A DNA stretch of 64,000 nucleotides from Sporodiniella umbellata (Eukaryota > Mucoromycota > Mucoromycetes > Mucorales > Rhizopodaceae), in contig JAIXMR010000026.1 in NCBI GenBank assembly GCA_025677835.1, forward strand, positions 50,001 to 114,000, given 5' to 3'. Position numbers and translations under genes: made by a program. This document shows positions 34,081-46,871 of this stretch, piece after piece. Each line of letters starts with the position of its first letter. Positions within the stretch are counted from its first letter, which is position 1. The notes beneath the pieces are model-generated. The model worked only from the letters and a program-made list of their open reading frames with translations, searched no databases and was not told the DNA's origin.

Positions 34081-35947
34081 ATGTCAGGAAACAATATTAA
34101 AGTTGTGTGCCGTTTCCGACCTCAGAACAAACTGGAGATAAGAGAAGGAGGTGTTCCTATTATTGAAATCTCGGAAGATGGAACAGGTGTCGCTCTGAAA
34201 GTAAATGCAGACATCCTTTTGTTTCATCTTTGGATCGACTCATTCTCCTTATAGGGCAAAGATACCAACTCCTTTTCGTTCGACAAATGCTTTGGCCTGG
34301 ATACTAAGCAGGCCGACGTGTTTGGATACTCTATCCGATCTATCGTAGACGATGTAGTGTCTGGTTATAACGGCACTGTGTTTGCCTACGGTCAGACAGG
34401 CTCTGGCAAAACCTATACCATGATGGGCTCTAACATAGACGACGCAGACAACAAGGGTGTGATTCCTCGTATCGTAGAACAAATCTTTGAAAACATCCAG
34501 TTGGCCTCTTCCAGTATGGAGTTCACTGTCAAGGTGGCCTACATGGAAATCTATATGGAAAAAGTTAAGGATTTACTCGTGCGTATGTGTGTTATCTCCC
34601 ACGACAGAAAAAACATGTGATTTTAAATCGTCTCTGTAGCCGTCAACGATAATCTAGCTATCCATGAAGATAAACTCAAAGGGGTTTATGTAAAGGGCCT
34701 TAAAGAAGTCTACGTCGCTAATGCAGACGAAGTGTACGACGTAATGAGAGTGGGTGGCGACAACCGTGTGGTGGCCTCTACAAGTAATTGTCACGATAGC
34801 AACACGATTTAATACAGCCTTTGTTTGTGTATTCATTCTTATTACTAGACATGAACGCTGAGAGTTCTCGATCTCACTCCATTGTCCTGGTAACCATCAC
34901 ACAAAAGAATCTGGACACAGGCGCTGCTAAAAGCGGTAAACTCTATCTGGTCGACTTGGCTGGCTCAGAAAAAGTAGGCAAGACCGGCGCCTCGGGTCAA
35001 ACATTGGAAGAAGCCAAGAAGATCAACAAGTCCTTGACAGCCCTGGGTATGGTCATCAACTCGTTGACGGATGGCAAAGTAAGAGTCTGAAAGAACCTTT
35101 CTTTTCCAGAACTCATCCCCCTTTATTTTTGATTTAGTCCAGTCATGTACCCTATCGTGATTCTAAACTCACTCGAATCTTACAAGAATCCCTCGGTGGT
35201 AACTCACGTACGACCCTAATCATCAACTGCTCTCCATCGTCCTATAATGAAGCAGAGACCATCTCCACCTTACGCTTTGGTGCGCGTGCAAAGACGATCA
35301 AGAACAAGGCCAAGGTCAATGCCGACCTTTCGCCGGCTGAACTCAAAGCATTACTCAAGCGCGTCAAAACAGACGCTGTCTCTTTCCGCGCCTATATCTC
35401 AGCCTTGGAAAACGAGATCGGCCAGTGGCGACAGGGCAAGAAAGTGCCCGAGCCTCAGTGGGCTTCGGCCGATGCTAACAAAAAGCAGATGGGCATCCCC
35501 ACACCGCCGCCCACACCGCTTCCTATCAAGCTGGAAGACGATTCGAGACCGTCAACACCAGCCACAGCGCTGGGCAAAGACGAAAAGGACGAGTTCCTGA
35601 AAAGAGAACAAGAGCTGCTGGAACAGATCGCAGAAAGAAAACTCGAGCTGATTAACCGAGAAAAGCAGATGGAAGAGAGTCAAGAGATGCTCAATGAGCT
35701 AAAAGAACGAGAAAAGGTCTCCATTCATATCGGAAAACAGCTTTCTACCGACCTGAACCAGGCCAGAGTGCAGCTAGAAAACGACCTTTACAACAAAAAA
35801 GAACTCGACATTAACCTGGACGTGCTCAGGTCAGAAAACGTAGGCTACCTAACCGAGCTCAAGGAACTCAAGGCGGCCCTGAGTCAACTCCAAGACGAGC
35901 AGCAAAAGAACCAAGAAAGCCTGCTCGAGGCTCAAACCGTTGCTGTA

Positions 35948-35983
<36 letters not shown>

Positions 35984-37107
35984 CATAACAGACGTTAGCC
36001 TAAACACTTTCTATATAGACCGAAGCCGAAGAGATTCAGGAGAAAATCGAATCCCACCTGAGCCTGCAAGACCTCAGGCCAGAAGACATCCGAACCTTGA
36101 AGCAAGAACTCGAGACGGCTCAAGAGGCCATCCGACAGCATACGACCACCATCGACCAGCTTGTACAAGAGCGCGATCTGCTGGCTAACAAACGAGACGA
36201 TCTGGAGGGAAGCATCCGCCTCCTTCAACTAGATTACGAGGAGCTTTTGGACAAAACCACCACCATGGAGAGCGAAACTGACGGCGAGACGGCTGAGGAC
36301 CTCGAAAAGACCATCACCAACCTCAGACTCGCCCTAGAAAGTCAGTACGAAAACAAACACGAGATCCAGGAGAGAGAAATTCAGTCGCTCAGATTGGACC
36401 TCGACCTCAAAACAAAGGAAGAGGACCGGCTGGCGGGGATCATTCAGGATCTAGAGGCTGAGCGTGATAAACTGCTGCAGAAGCAACAAGGCCCTACTGT
36501 CCAGTCCAAAGAAGCTTTGGAACAAAAGGAGAAAGACGTTGAGCGTTTGCGCAAGACCATGAGCCAGGATCTGGCCGAATTCGAGACCATGCGAAGAGTC
36601 TTTATGCGCGATTTACAAAGTCGTTGCGAAAAAGTGGTCGAGCTCGAGATGACTCTGGAAGAAACAAAGTCTCAACAGAACAACCTGTTGAAAGCCACCT
36701 CCAACAAACCTCAAATCAAAATGGCCGATCTCGAAAAGGGCATTGCTGAGCTCAGCAATGTCCAGAAACAACTGGTCGATCAAAACACAATGCTCAAAAA
36801 GAGCGCTGCCTCTTCCGACCGAAAATTGGCTGCAAAGAGGGAGCACATCGAAAAACTCTTGTCGCTCATCATGCAGAAGAAGCTTCAGATAGAAACCGAA
36901 GGAAACAGACTCGAGAATGAGCTACAGGCCATCCGAGGCTTGTTAGAAAAGGCTCGCTCGCGTAAAATGACAAAGTTTAACTCCATCTTGCCCTTTGGCA
37001 TAGCAGGATCTTCTCGGGGCACACAAAGGTAGGTTTTCAGGTTGTACTGCTTAAACTCATTCAATCCTAGCTCCACCCCATCAAAGCGTAACTCATGGTT
37101 CGGATAA
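34081..37107 (+). CDS. KIN1: Conventional kinesin heavy chain (kinesin-1)
   Basis: Seven exons (34081-34200, 34255-34582, 34640-34783, 34849-35078, 35138-35944, 36019-37028, 37071-37107) encode 891 residues. The N-terminal motor shows [15 protein letters not shown]-loop [13 protein letters not shown], switch [10 protein letters not shown], switch [15 protein letters not shown], and [20 protein letters not shown] at the neck. A proline-rich hinge and about 450 residues of coiled-coil stalk follow, and the tail ends [11 protein letters not shown]. It is a plus-end-directed transporter of vesicles; fungal kinesin-1 works without light chains. An exon 2 ending at GTGC with a GTATGT donor yields the conserved [18 protein letters not shown] repeat lies in intron 5. 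Confidence 0.96.
35949..35981. repeat. (CA)n microsatellite in kinesin intron
   Basis: About 16 CA units right after the GTAAG donor of intron 5. Confidence 0.9.
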
Positions 37108-37122
37108 ATTACAGTCTTCTCT

Positions 37123-37175
<53 letters not shown>

Positions 37176-38055
37176 TTCTCTCACCTCTTATATCATACCC
37201 ACAACACTAATACAGTTGTTTTATTTCATATATTCTATATACATATACACATAGCTCAAACAAAAGATAAAGATCTCAAAAGGGTGTAGGGAATAACCAA
37301 CGCATAATCTGTACTTGTTTCAAAAAATACTTTGTTGAGATTTCTGTAGTTTTATTTGTTGCTTAGTCATAAATTTGTATCGAGAAACTGTTTTTATAAA
37401 GAGAACATGTCCTTGTTTTCTAAAGAGGTTGGATACTTTATTTTTGGAAAAAGGCAACGACAACGCCATCCATCCATTGTTTTTATTTGACAGAGAATGA
37501 CCTACCACTTTCTAACATACATAGAGAGATCTACTAAGGGTGCCCTTAAAAAAAAAAAAAAAACAGTTGAGATTGCGAATAGCCGTGTGAACGGCAAATG
37601 GGCTTTTTTTCCTATTTTTAATTGAGGCTATCTATCGAAATGACAACTGACTTGTACCCACTTTGTTTTTATCCAAGGCAACATCGGACACTCCATCCCT
37701 AGGATACGTCCACCCTTATGCATGGGCTATAAGTCTGCTATGATACACATACATCGCATAAATTAAGTCAAAAAGGGCTTCTTGAACCGCTTTAAAAAGC
37801 CTTATTACACAAATCTTCAATTCGGGTCATTCTTATCAGTATACAACATTACTTTGTTCTGTACACAAACTAAATAATCCCAATATATCTGGTGTCGTAC
37901 ATCTTTGATTCACAGATGAGCCCTATTGTATCATTGAGAAGGAAAATCAATATATGCAGATAAAGTCAATAAAACAAGACGTGCATAGATAAACAACTGT
38001 ATTTGTATTGATAGAAGAAAATCAAAAGTGTAGTAGGCTACTTTTAGATACATAT

Positions 38056-38088
<33 letters not shown>

Positions 38089-38106
38089 GAGGGGGAGGGT
38101 TCCTGT
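37108..38106. other. Intergenic region with TC repeat
   Basis: Kinesin 3' flank. A TC dinucleotide run occupies about 37129-37172. The rest is AT-rich with no supported gene on either strand. Confidence 0.6.
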
Positions 38107-38751
38107 TTATTTGGATACATCTTTCATTATTTCACATCCTTGCTTTTTTTCGGTGTTGATTTGAAACCTGCTTCTGATATTTGGCAAAAGCTCTCTACGC
38201 CACTGATCTTTACAGGCTTTGGTTGCTCTGCCGACCACAGCTGAAATACGATCCCAAGAAATAGTCGACATATCGTCCAGTTTTTTTTCTTTGACTATAG
38301 CCTCCAACAAGTATTGCTTTTCCGCATCATTCCACCGAGGCTTTTGTTGAGCTACGCTAATGAACGAATGAACCGAACGCTTCTTTTTTATAGTTTCGGT
38401 CATCTCTGATTTCTTGGGTCGACCGCGTCGGCGCGATAACATGGATCGTGAAGGGGAAGAAGAGCTTAACGAGGCAGAATGTGATGAAATAGAATAGAGC
38501 GAAGGTGAGTAAGATGAGGAGCAATAGTCGTCTTCAGAGTCCATAGGTAACAGAATCTGCGAGACTGGAGGTAAACGAAGTTCTTGTCGCCATTCGGAAG
38601 AACAAGAGCTGGAATTTGAGTGTAGAGATATCTGAGAGTCGAACGTCTTGAGCCTCAGTAGACCTTCAATAGCTTGCTCATAAAGAGCAGTACCATCGTC
38701 AGCTACGTTCATTTTAGATAAACAAATAGTAGGGCGTTCTTGTGTGTTCAT
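38107..38751 (-). CDS. SANT/Myb-like DNA-binding protein with AT-hook
   Basis: A single-exon ORF of 214 residues. After a Ser-rich N-terminal half comes an AT-hook-like SRRRGRPKKSE (around residue 107). Then follows one Myb/SANT repeat: KPRWNDAEKQYLLEAIVKEK, ISWDRISAVVG and KDQWRRELLPNIRS supply the three spaced Trp residues. It is most likely a nuclear DNA-binding regulator with unknown targets. The C-terminus ends soon after the SANT repeat. An internal ATG at codon 14 (MNVADDG) is an alternative start. Confidence 0.72.
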   Translation of the reverse strand: MNTQERPTICLSKMNVADDGTALYEQAIEGLLRLKTFDSQISLHSNSSSCSSEWRQELRLPPVSQILLPMDSEDDYCSSSYSPSLYSISSHSASLSSSSPSRSMLSRRRGRPKKSEMTETIKKKRSVHSFISVAQQKPRWNDAEKQYLLEAIVKEKKLDDMSTISWDRISAVVGRATKACKDQWRRELLPNIRSRFQINTEKKQGCEIMKDVSK

Positions 38752-39197
38752 AGCTACATAGAAAAAATTTAAAGAATGACTATGCTTTTATATGGAAGGT
38801 TTTTGTTCTTTATTTCTGTATTTCATTATGACTTTAACCATTGAAACTAAAAGTATAGTAATGGCTTGATCTATCATGCACGTAAATGGCTTATTCCAAG
38901 AAAAAAGATCTTCGCTTTTTTTAATTAGAAATCAGTTTTTGTTTTGACATTCTCAATTTCATTGTTTCGTAGTTCTTTCAATTCTTTTTTTTTTTTCAAC
39001 TGAAGTGCCTTTTCGAGCATTTATTTGTTTTATACAAAAAAAAAAAAAAAAATAGAAAAGAAAAGAAAACACGTTGCTGTTTTAATAAAAATAAACAAAT
39101 TAACATCCACCCAGGATTATTTTATTGAACAATGATACTAACAGTTGCCATATGTATATACATATATACTTTTTGCTGAACATTTATTATCATCTCC

Positions 39198-42100
39198 TTA
39201 TTTCACTCTCAATATAGCGCGTACATTCATCAAGAAAGAAAGTAGAGCTTCTATAAACACAGTTGAGTTTCTATCGGGTATGTAGCTTTGCGGGATTTCC
39301 GCATCTAATGCTGTGAATGCTTTGTACAAACGTTCTTGATGCTCAGGTGTTTGTTGCGATATAATCTGGTGAGCAAGTATTGTATAGACATCCTGACAAC
39401 AGTGTTAGCCTGTCAATTTTTGAGAGTGAAAGCTAACTATAATTACCCTTTGTGCATGAACCAATACAAGTAGTGCCTCTGAAGAAGGTTCCAGCACGCT
39501 TGTGTCCAAATGTTGAAAAAGCAGATTGTTTAAAAGTATCTCCAAGAACTTTTGAAGGGAAGGCTTCAGGAACTCGATGTTTCCATTTTTTCGCTGTTGT
39601 TCTATGGCCCAAATAGTCAGGGGTATGATGGCTCGCAGTGTCAAAATATTGATCTCTGGGATGTCATGTTGAACACCGAACTGTAAACTGGCCATCAAAT
39701 TATTAAACAATACAGGTGGCAATCCAGCAAGCTTATTTGGAAAGATTTCAATTAAATGTGAGATAAGTTTCACATATTGTCTGCATAATGCTGGGATCTA
39801 AAAAAAAAAAAAAAAAAGAAAAGAAAAAGCTTAACACATGTGTCACTAGCACAATTTTGGACTCTTACCTTGAGCATCTGTAGGTCGATCATTGGTATTA
39901 CAATATTGATGCCAAACAATACAACATCTGCTACTCCGCTATCACTACCTAGTCCCTGCTCTTTTCGAATTACATCCTCTGTACCAGAAGCAATTGTATT
40001 TGTAAGCATAGAAAGAACTGTAGCAATGTCGGCATAGGGTTGATCTTCCTCTTCTTCTTGAGTATGCATTCTTTTTTTCCCTTGATTTGAGGCCCCGAAA
40101 GACTGAAGAATCTGGATAGTTGTTGAGAATAGCATCTGCTTACTTTCTGGTTCTAAATATCCAAAGTCAAGTCGACCTAAGAGATCAGAAAAAAGCTGCA
40201 AAATAACCAACTGCGCTTCAGAAACGCTCTTGTATATATTCATTAACTGAATAAAGCTATCGAAAAACCGGGAACAGAACTGAAATATGGATTTCGTATT
40301 ATCAAACTGACACGAAAGTGCCAAACCGTCAAACATCTATTTTTTTTGAAAAAAAATAAAGAGTTAAAAGAGCACATCAACGATTACAATTGCTTAGTAA
40401 CTTTTTACCTCCAAGGCATTCATCACATTATTCACTACTTCACCATTTTGATAAGTTTTTTGATATTCAGGGTCATGGAGAATAGAGCCCAAACGTTCCT
40501 ATGCAATATGATTGTTAGCTATTTCAAAGAAAGCCTTCTCCTGTATAATTTACCTCCATCATGTTAAACATAAGACCAAAATAGTTATTTCGCATTGTTT
40601 CATCAGCTGCTCCACTCGAAATAGTAGCAAGCGTTTGGATAAGGGAACTAATAGTGTTGTTTTAACAAAAAAATCGTACTGAACGGCTTACCTATGAACC
40701 ACTTCTGGTAGTTTGTCTACATTTTTGGTAAGGAACTCAACCAAAAGGGGGAAATGAGCTATAGTTTGAAGTAGTAAGTAAAAGAAGAAGAAAAAGTTAT
40801 AACGTACCAGAATGCAGTAAACCTTGTTTCATATTAGTGGCTGTTCCGCATGCTTTTAGCCATTGAACGAGCTAATTGATGTATTGAATACATAGGTGCG
40901 TTCACGTATTGGTTAGTTACCTGACAAAGAACATCAGGATCAGCATTCCACAACACAAAGTTATTTTTCATTTGTTCAATAAAAAAGTTGATCACTTGAA
41001 TACCCTTTCCGTCTGAAGGGCCGGGCCTACCAAAAGTCTTTGCGATATTGGGACTATATAAATTATTTAGAATTTTAAACTAATTAAGTGTTCATACCTT
41101 GTATAGTTATATTCGTTTTCATCTATCAGCAAGTACGATTTGCTCCATCTTTCAAAGTACCAAATCAGCGTCTCAGCTACTCGGGGGCTGCAATTGGATG
41201 CCTCAACTGTGTTAGAGCCAAAACTGGACATAAACCTGAAGAGATCAATAAAGGCCTCGGAAAGGTGAACGGTAACATCTTGGTCAAGACTTTTAGAAGC
41301 AGAAAGCCGCATAACACTTTCGGGTATCATGGGCTGTTCCCCTATTCCAGCATCCGCAAGTATATGGGCTGTAATAAGAATAATCCAATGAATTTGCTCG
41401 TGCGTCAAGAAAACATCCTGAACGTTTTGTCCAATAAAAACTCCTTTAAATTGTTCATATCTCTCATTGAATAACCTGTATATGTGACCAAGACAGGGCT
41501 CAGGACTAATACGTGCCAGAGTACCTATACAGGTTAGCTGATCCCCATAGGTATCCCAGTCTTTGAATCCAGTATCAATTTCGTCTTCTTCCTCTTCATT
41601 TTCAAGCACTGCGCGCGCATGTTCTAAGCGGGTGTTGACATAGGTCTCCACTATTTGATAGGAGACATGTGTCAGGTACTGTGTGATATTTTGTCTTTGC
41701 TCATCGCCAAGTCCCTCCCATGACTGTATGTCTGCTACTTTGACCCATGTTTGAAGACATTCATCACATGATTCGCTTATCCAACCTTCATCTACTTCAA
41801 CAACTGTACCCGCAAGACAGCTGACAGTGATAAGTCCCACCTCATTCAAAAACTGAAAAAAGTCAGGAATAGAACAAAGAGTAACAATTGAGGTATTTTC
41901 AATCAAACGGCGAGTGATTTGTATAGTACCGAGCATTTGTGGGCCTTGTTCACTTAAAGCATCGGGTGAAGTACCGAAGACAGTAACGCTATACAAAAGA
42001 TCCGTTAAATATCTCTTTATGATATACAGTTTCTTTCTATTACTTGTTTATCATTTGCCGAATACCATGGATCATAGTTTCTGCATAAGCGCGAATAATA

Positions 42101-43235
42101 CCAATGTCTTGGTTGAAAAAATCAGACCTAAATCCAGAAAGCTGAATTAAGCACTGTCTACATCGATGCCCCAATATGTCATCATCTTTGACAATAGCGT
42201 AGGTCATAAAAAATAGCCATAGAACTTGACTGTGACCAATAACTGGCTGCCATCGTTTAGGATATGTTACATAGTTGCTCTTAACTGAAGAAGGCCCATC
42301 CTCCCTATCAAAGTCGTCAAGATCGTCTTCCTTAGAAAAAGTACCAGCCAATACCGGCTTTGCGTCTAATACAAACTCCCAATGTAATATCTTCTCTACC
42401 AAAACTATCATTTCAGTCAACAAAGCAGGTGGGTCGACTTCGAGAGGTTTCGGACAATGGTTGACATACGCATGAAGTTTTCCCAGAACTTGTTGCAGAA
42501 GTTGTAAGAGAACATCAGTTTCAAAGAATATTTTGCATTTATGGTGATATTCCCAACTGAGCCCTATTGTAGTAGACTTGACGTTGGCGAATTGGTCAAT
42601 CAAAGCGCTTGATAAAGCTAAACCAAGTACTTGCTAGAAATATTGACAGTACAAGTTAAAAAAAGAAAAAACTATATGAAAATGTGATGTTTTACTGCAC
42701 TTTCAGATTCCATGTGAATAAGTTGTGTAATGTGAACCAAAATGGCCTCACGATCTTCTGCGCTAATGTCAAACAAACTACGTTTGGTAATTAAAGCAGA
42801 AGCCAATACAAGCTGATCCCGGGCATACTTCATAAGACTAGGTACAGGTCAGTGTATATTTTTTTAGCGTATTAAAAGTGACATACGTTGGTCTATTCAA
42901 GCAATAATCAAGCAGATAGTGTTTCAGCTGACTCAAGTAAGATGCTTCATAAAGTGTATACTCTCTAACAACAACATCGATAATAGCTAATGAAACCTGA
43001 AATTGAACCATAGGGGATTCAGTGTGCTCTATAGAAATGAGTATTAGCCACGAAGTTATGTGTGTTCCGTACCTAAAACATGTTGACAGATGGGTAGCAC
43101 ATTGTTAATTCGACGGAATTCGCTCAAAATTTGTTCTGCTGCAGCTCGAGTGGCAGGCACTTGAAAATCGGCGCATGCTTCTTCAAACTGTTTTGAAATG
43201 GTTGCATGATTCTCAGTGGTCGAAGAGTTGTTCAT
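39198..43235 (-). CDS. XPO4: Exportin-4
   Basis: Thirteen exons (43235-43073, 43028-42887, 42837-42696, 42633-42044, 41988-41098, 41053-40921, 40871-40808, 40758-40692, 40647-40554, 40498-40409, 40336-39869, 39797-39447, 39392-39198) give 1129 residues against 1151 in human XPO4. The N-terminus reads KQFEEACADFQVPATRAAAEQIL and VQFQVSLAIIDVVVREY, then TTIGLSWEYHHKCK, all close to exportin-4. The rest is HEAT-like helical repeats. This importin-beta-family receptor exports eIF5A with RanGTP and handles other cargo in animals. Budding yeast lacks a clear counterpart. The start is the first ATG after a TAG acceptor-like site; a non-coding leader exon is possible. All 12 introns keep phase. Confidence 0.9.
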
Positions 43236-45892
43236 GACTGATCTAAGCAACTAGCCAAAAAAAAAGTGAATATACACCGAGAAGCTGTCTTCAATTTTTA
43301 AGTGACTGGATTTTTTGTGTACAATACGCATCTAACAGCGACGATCTTACTTTTCGATATCTTACACTCAATCTCTGTGTAGTGACGATAGTATTTTCTT
43401 TTGCCTTTTGTGTTCTCAGCAAAAGTGTATTGCTGTTGAACAATTGAAAACACTCTTAAACAACACCTCAAAAGCTAAGAAGCAGCACAAAATTAGCCCT
43501 GAAATAGACAACAGTTTTAAATGTCAACACGGCTATGTCATTCTAAAATGCTTGTGAAGCAGCTGGAGAGAATTGAAGTACACAAAATCATAAAGCCATT
43601 ATTTTGATAGGTGTTAGCGCACTAATAAAAGTCAAAAAAAAAAAAAGTTCTTTGTAGTAGAATATGAAGGCTCCAAACTTGCAGTTGAAATCAATTACAA
43701 TCAACAACACTGTAGTCGAGTGGTACCATCCAAAGAGACAGACAGCCTGATGTTGCCATATAAAGCAAAAGAAATTCAATACCTTTTGTCGCTTTAAGAA
43801 CTGAAATACTCAAATTTGACATATTGCTAAAAAAAAAACATCCCAGGGGGATTTTGGTATGTATAAGCTGATTTGATCAACTGTACATGCTCTTTTATTT
43901 TTTTTTTCTATACCTCTTTTTATCATCGTTCATTAAATTAAGTAGAAAGTGGTTCCCGTTTGTGTTTTCAAAAACAGTAGATTTGAAAAGGTACCGAAGG
44001 TTTATTTATTTTATCTGATATAGCTTAAACCAAGCTTAAAAAGAGATAGAGAATAAACCACGATGTCTGATCTCTCCGTAACTGCATATACCTATATACG
44101 ACCAAGTGAAGACTCAGCGTCTTTATAATGAAAAACATCTTGATTTTACAGATACGTGTATGAAGAAATTAAAAAAAGGCATATGAAAACAATGAATAGA
44201 AGCTCATGTGTTAGACACAACTTAAGACATATGCTCTAGAGTTCTAAGTGTTGTAGAGTACCACGTATTGACTCAAAAATAAACCCCGAGATAAAAGGAC
44301 ATGCTCTATTCTGGAAAAAAATTCTGTTCGCATTTTTGACCGTTTAATCCCAATGACTATATTAAAAAAAAACGTTGAAGACGTGTGCCATAGCTGCCAA
44401 TGATTACTATATCAGCTGATGGGCATATGTTGATTTCTAGATATGATTGGGCTCAGGATACACTCTTTTAATCAGCAGATTTGAGACGAGATGATAAATA
44501 CGAAGGGACATTGTATAGCGAGGCCTATGCTCATGTGTACCAAAGTCGATTATGATGGTATCTGTTGTCTATTTTTCTTTTTACTTCTCTTTATACATTT
44601 GTAAACCTGATATACGTGCACTTTTAATTTTTTCCCGTTGTGTCCTACTAATAAGTACTCTTTTGTTTATTTTTAGAAAAGAAAAAAACAGTGTTAACCC
44701 GATGTTTTGACTACTCTCAAACACTAGAAACGAGACGAGTAGCTCCTTGCTTTCAAAAGGGTCATATTTGTAAGTTGTTTTACACAATTGGCTTTTAAAA
44801 AAAGATTGCATTTAGTGGCTTATAATTTAAAGGGTTTTTCATACACAAAAGAGGAGAGGAGTAAATCAGCAAAAAACACAGATGTCAACTCAATAAACAG
44901 AAAGAAAGCCAAGAAGATCGTTTGTTTTTCTTTGCCACAGTAGTCTAATGATACAAAACACTTATAAGAGATTCCAAAGTCCCACAAGTTGCTAATGTCT
45001 TTGTTTCAATATAGATTTACCATCCGATTCAGCAGTCTAGCGAATCTTTACCTATTTAGAAACTATAATTATGGCATATGGACTTACCAGTGGGTATTTG
45101 ACTTCACGATAAATACTAAACAAAATGACCTATGCTTGAGTGATAATGTACGTTGTGTATGAGGAATGGATTTAGCAATGAAATTTCTCTTCCGAGCGTA
45201 CATGATATTGTTATTAAAACTGAATAAATAAAAAATGAAAAGCTAAGCTTTTATCACTGAGCAATTCTAATCGGAAAATACTAAAATTCTATCAGAGCAA
45301 AGCGATACTTAGTTATTATCAACAGCTAGTTTACTGTTCGTTTCAAAAAACTAAACAAGCCATGATCTGTAAATAGTGACTTACCTAATTACAATGACTA
45401 TGATTCATCCTATCAAAATACAAGAGTGTTTCAGTTATTTGGTACATCTACAGGGTTCTCAAATGAGACATAAGCTTTTTTTTTTTAACTAAAAGCCTAA
45501 CACTTCGAGCTACTAGCTTAATAAAACTATTTACTTCCAAATCGATTGGTTTAGTAGCCTGATACTCACCAATACCGTGGCGCAGAGCGTACTTGGGTAG
45601 AGTCCTAATGATCTAACCAAATTGATAAAATATGTTCAAGTTGAAAATGCCAAAAAGTGCCCGAGCATTGTATTCTGTTCGCAGCTTCTTTACACGGGCT
45701 TGCCAACATTATTAATGCAAAAAGAACAAAAACAAGCGCTCTACTGACGAACCCAAAATCAGCAGGGAGTTTCAATACTACATCATATGGGGTGATCACA
45801 TGCAGTAAATTCTATATTTATGCGGTTTACGTTTGGATTCTTTTTTCTCCCTTTTTTCTTCAAATTTATTTTACTGCGGTTCTTAACTAATT
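43236..45892. other. Gene-poor intergenic region
   Basis: About 2.7 kb between the divergent XPO4 and ATG8 genes. Unlike most of the window it has few long homopolymers. Short ORFs on both strands show no motifs, and no RNA gene was recognised. Confidence 0.5.
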
Positions 45893-46401
<509 letters not shown>

Positions 46402-46599
46402 TAAAAAAAGAAAAAAAAAGAGATAAAACATTGCATTTAACGTCTTCAGTTTCTTTCATCTGTTTACAGCTCAAGAGACGAAGAATTTGTTCAAAGTTTC
46501 AAGCGTATATAATTTGCGTTTGAGTAAAGTTGAAAAAGTTGAATGCCGCAAAGCTATTTTAATTGCAAGTAAATTGAATAATAAAATGTACATCCATGT

Positions 46600-46871
46600 T
46601 TAAATGTTCAACTTGGTGTGACGCCAGTTACGTCTCTTAGCGTTCCAGCTAACAAAAACTGTAAGTGTTTCCTTTCATTTTCTGTTGTTTGTTTTAGGCA
46701 TTCAATTTACCGGATCTTGGTGTCAGTCTTAAGACGGAACCATTGGGGCAAAGGGCGGTTTTGCTTCTTGGCCTTACCGAGCTTGACTTTGGTGATGAAT
46801 GACTTTTGAGAAGGCTGTTTATGTCGTTAATCAATCCATCCATCTATATTTATGTGCATGCGTTTTACCAT
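46600..46871 (-). CDS. RPL39: Ribosomal protein eL39
   Basis: Three exons (46871-46869, 46814-46711, 46648-46600) give exactly 51 residues, the universal eL39 length. The sequence shows [35 protein letters not shown] and [15 protein letters not shown]. The protein lines the exit tunnel of the large ribosomal subunit. The first coding exon is just the ATG, with a GTAAAA donor directly after it and an AACAG acceptor; the second intron begins after CG of the Arg codon. Both introns contain plausible branch sites (GATTAAC in the first). Confidence 0.93.
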
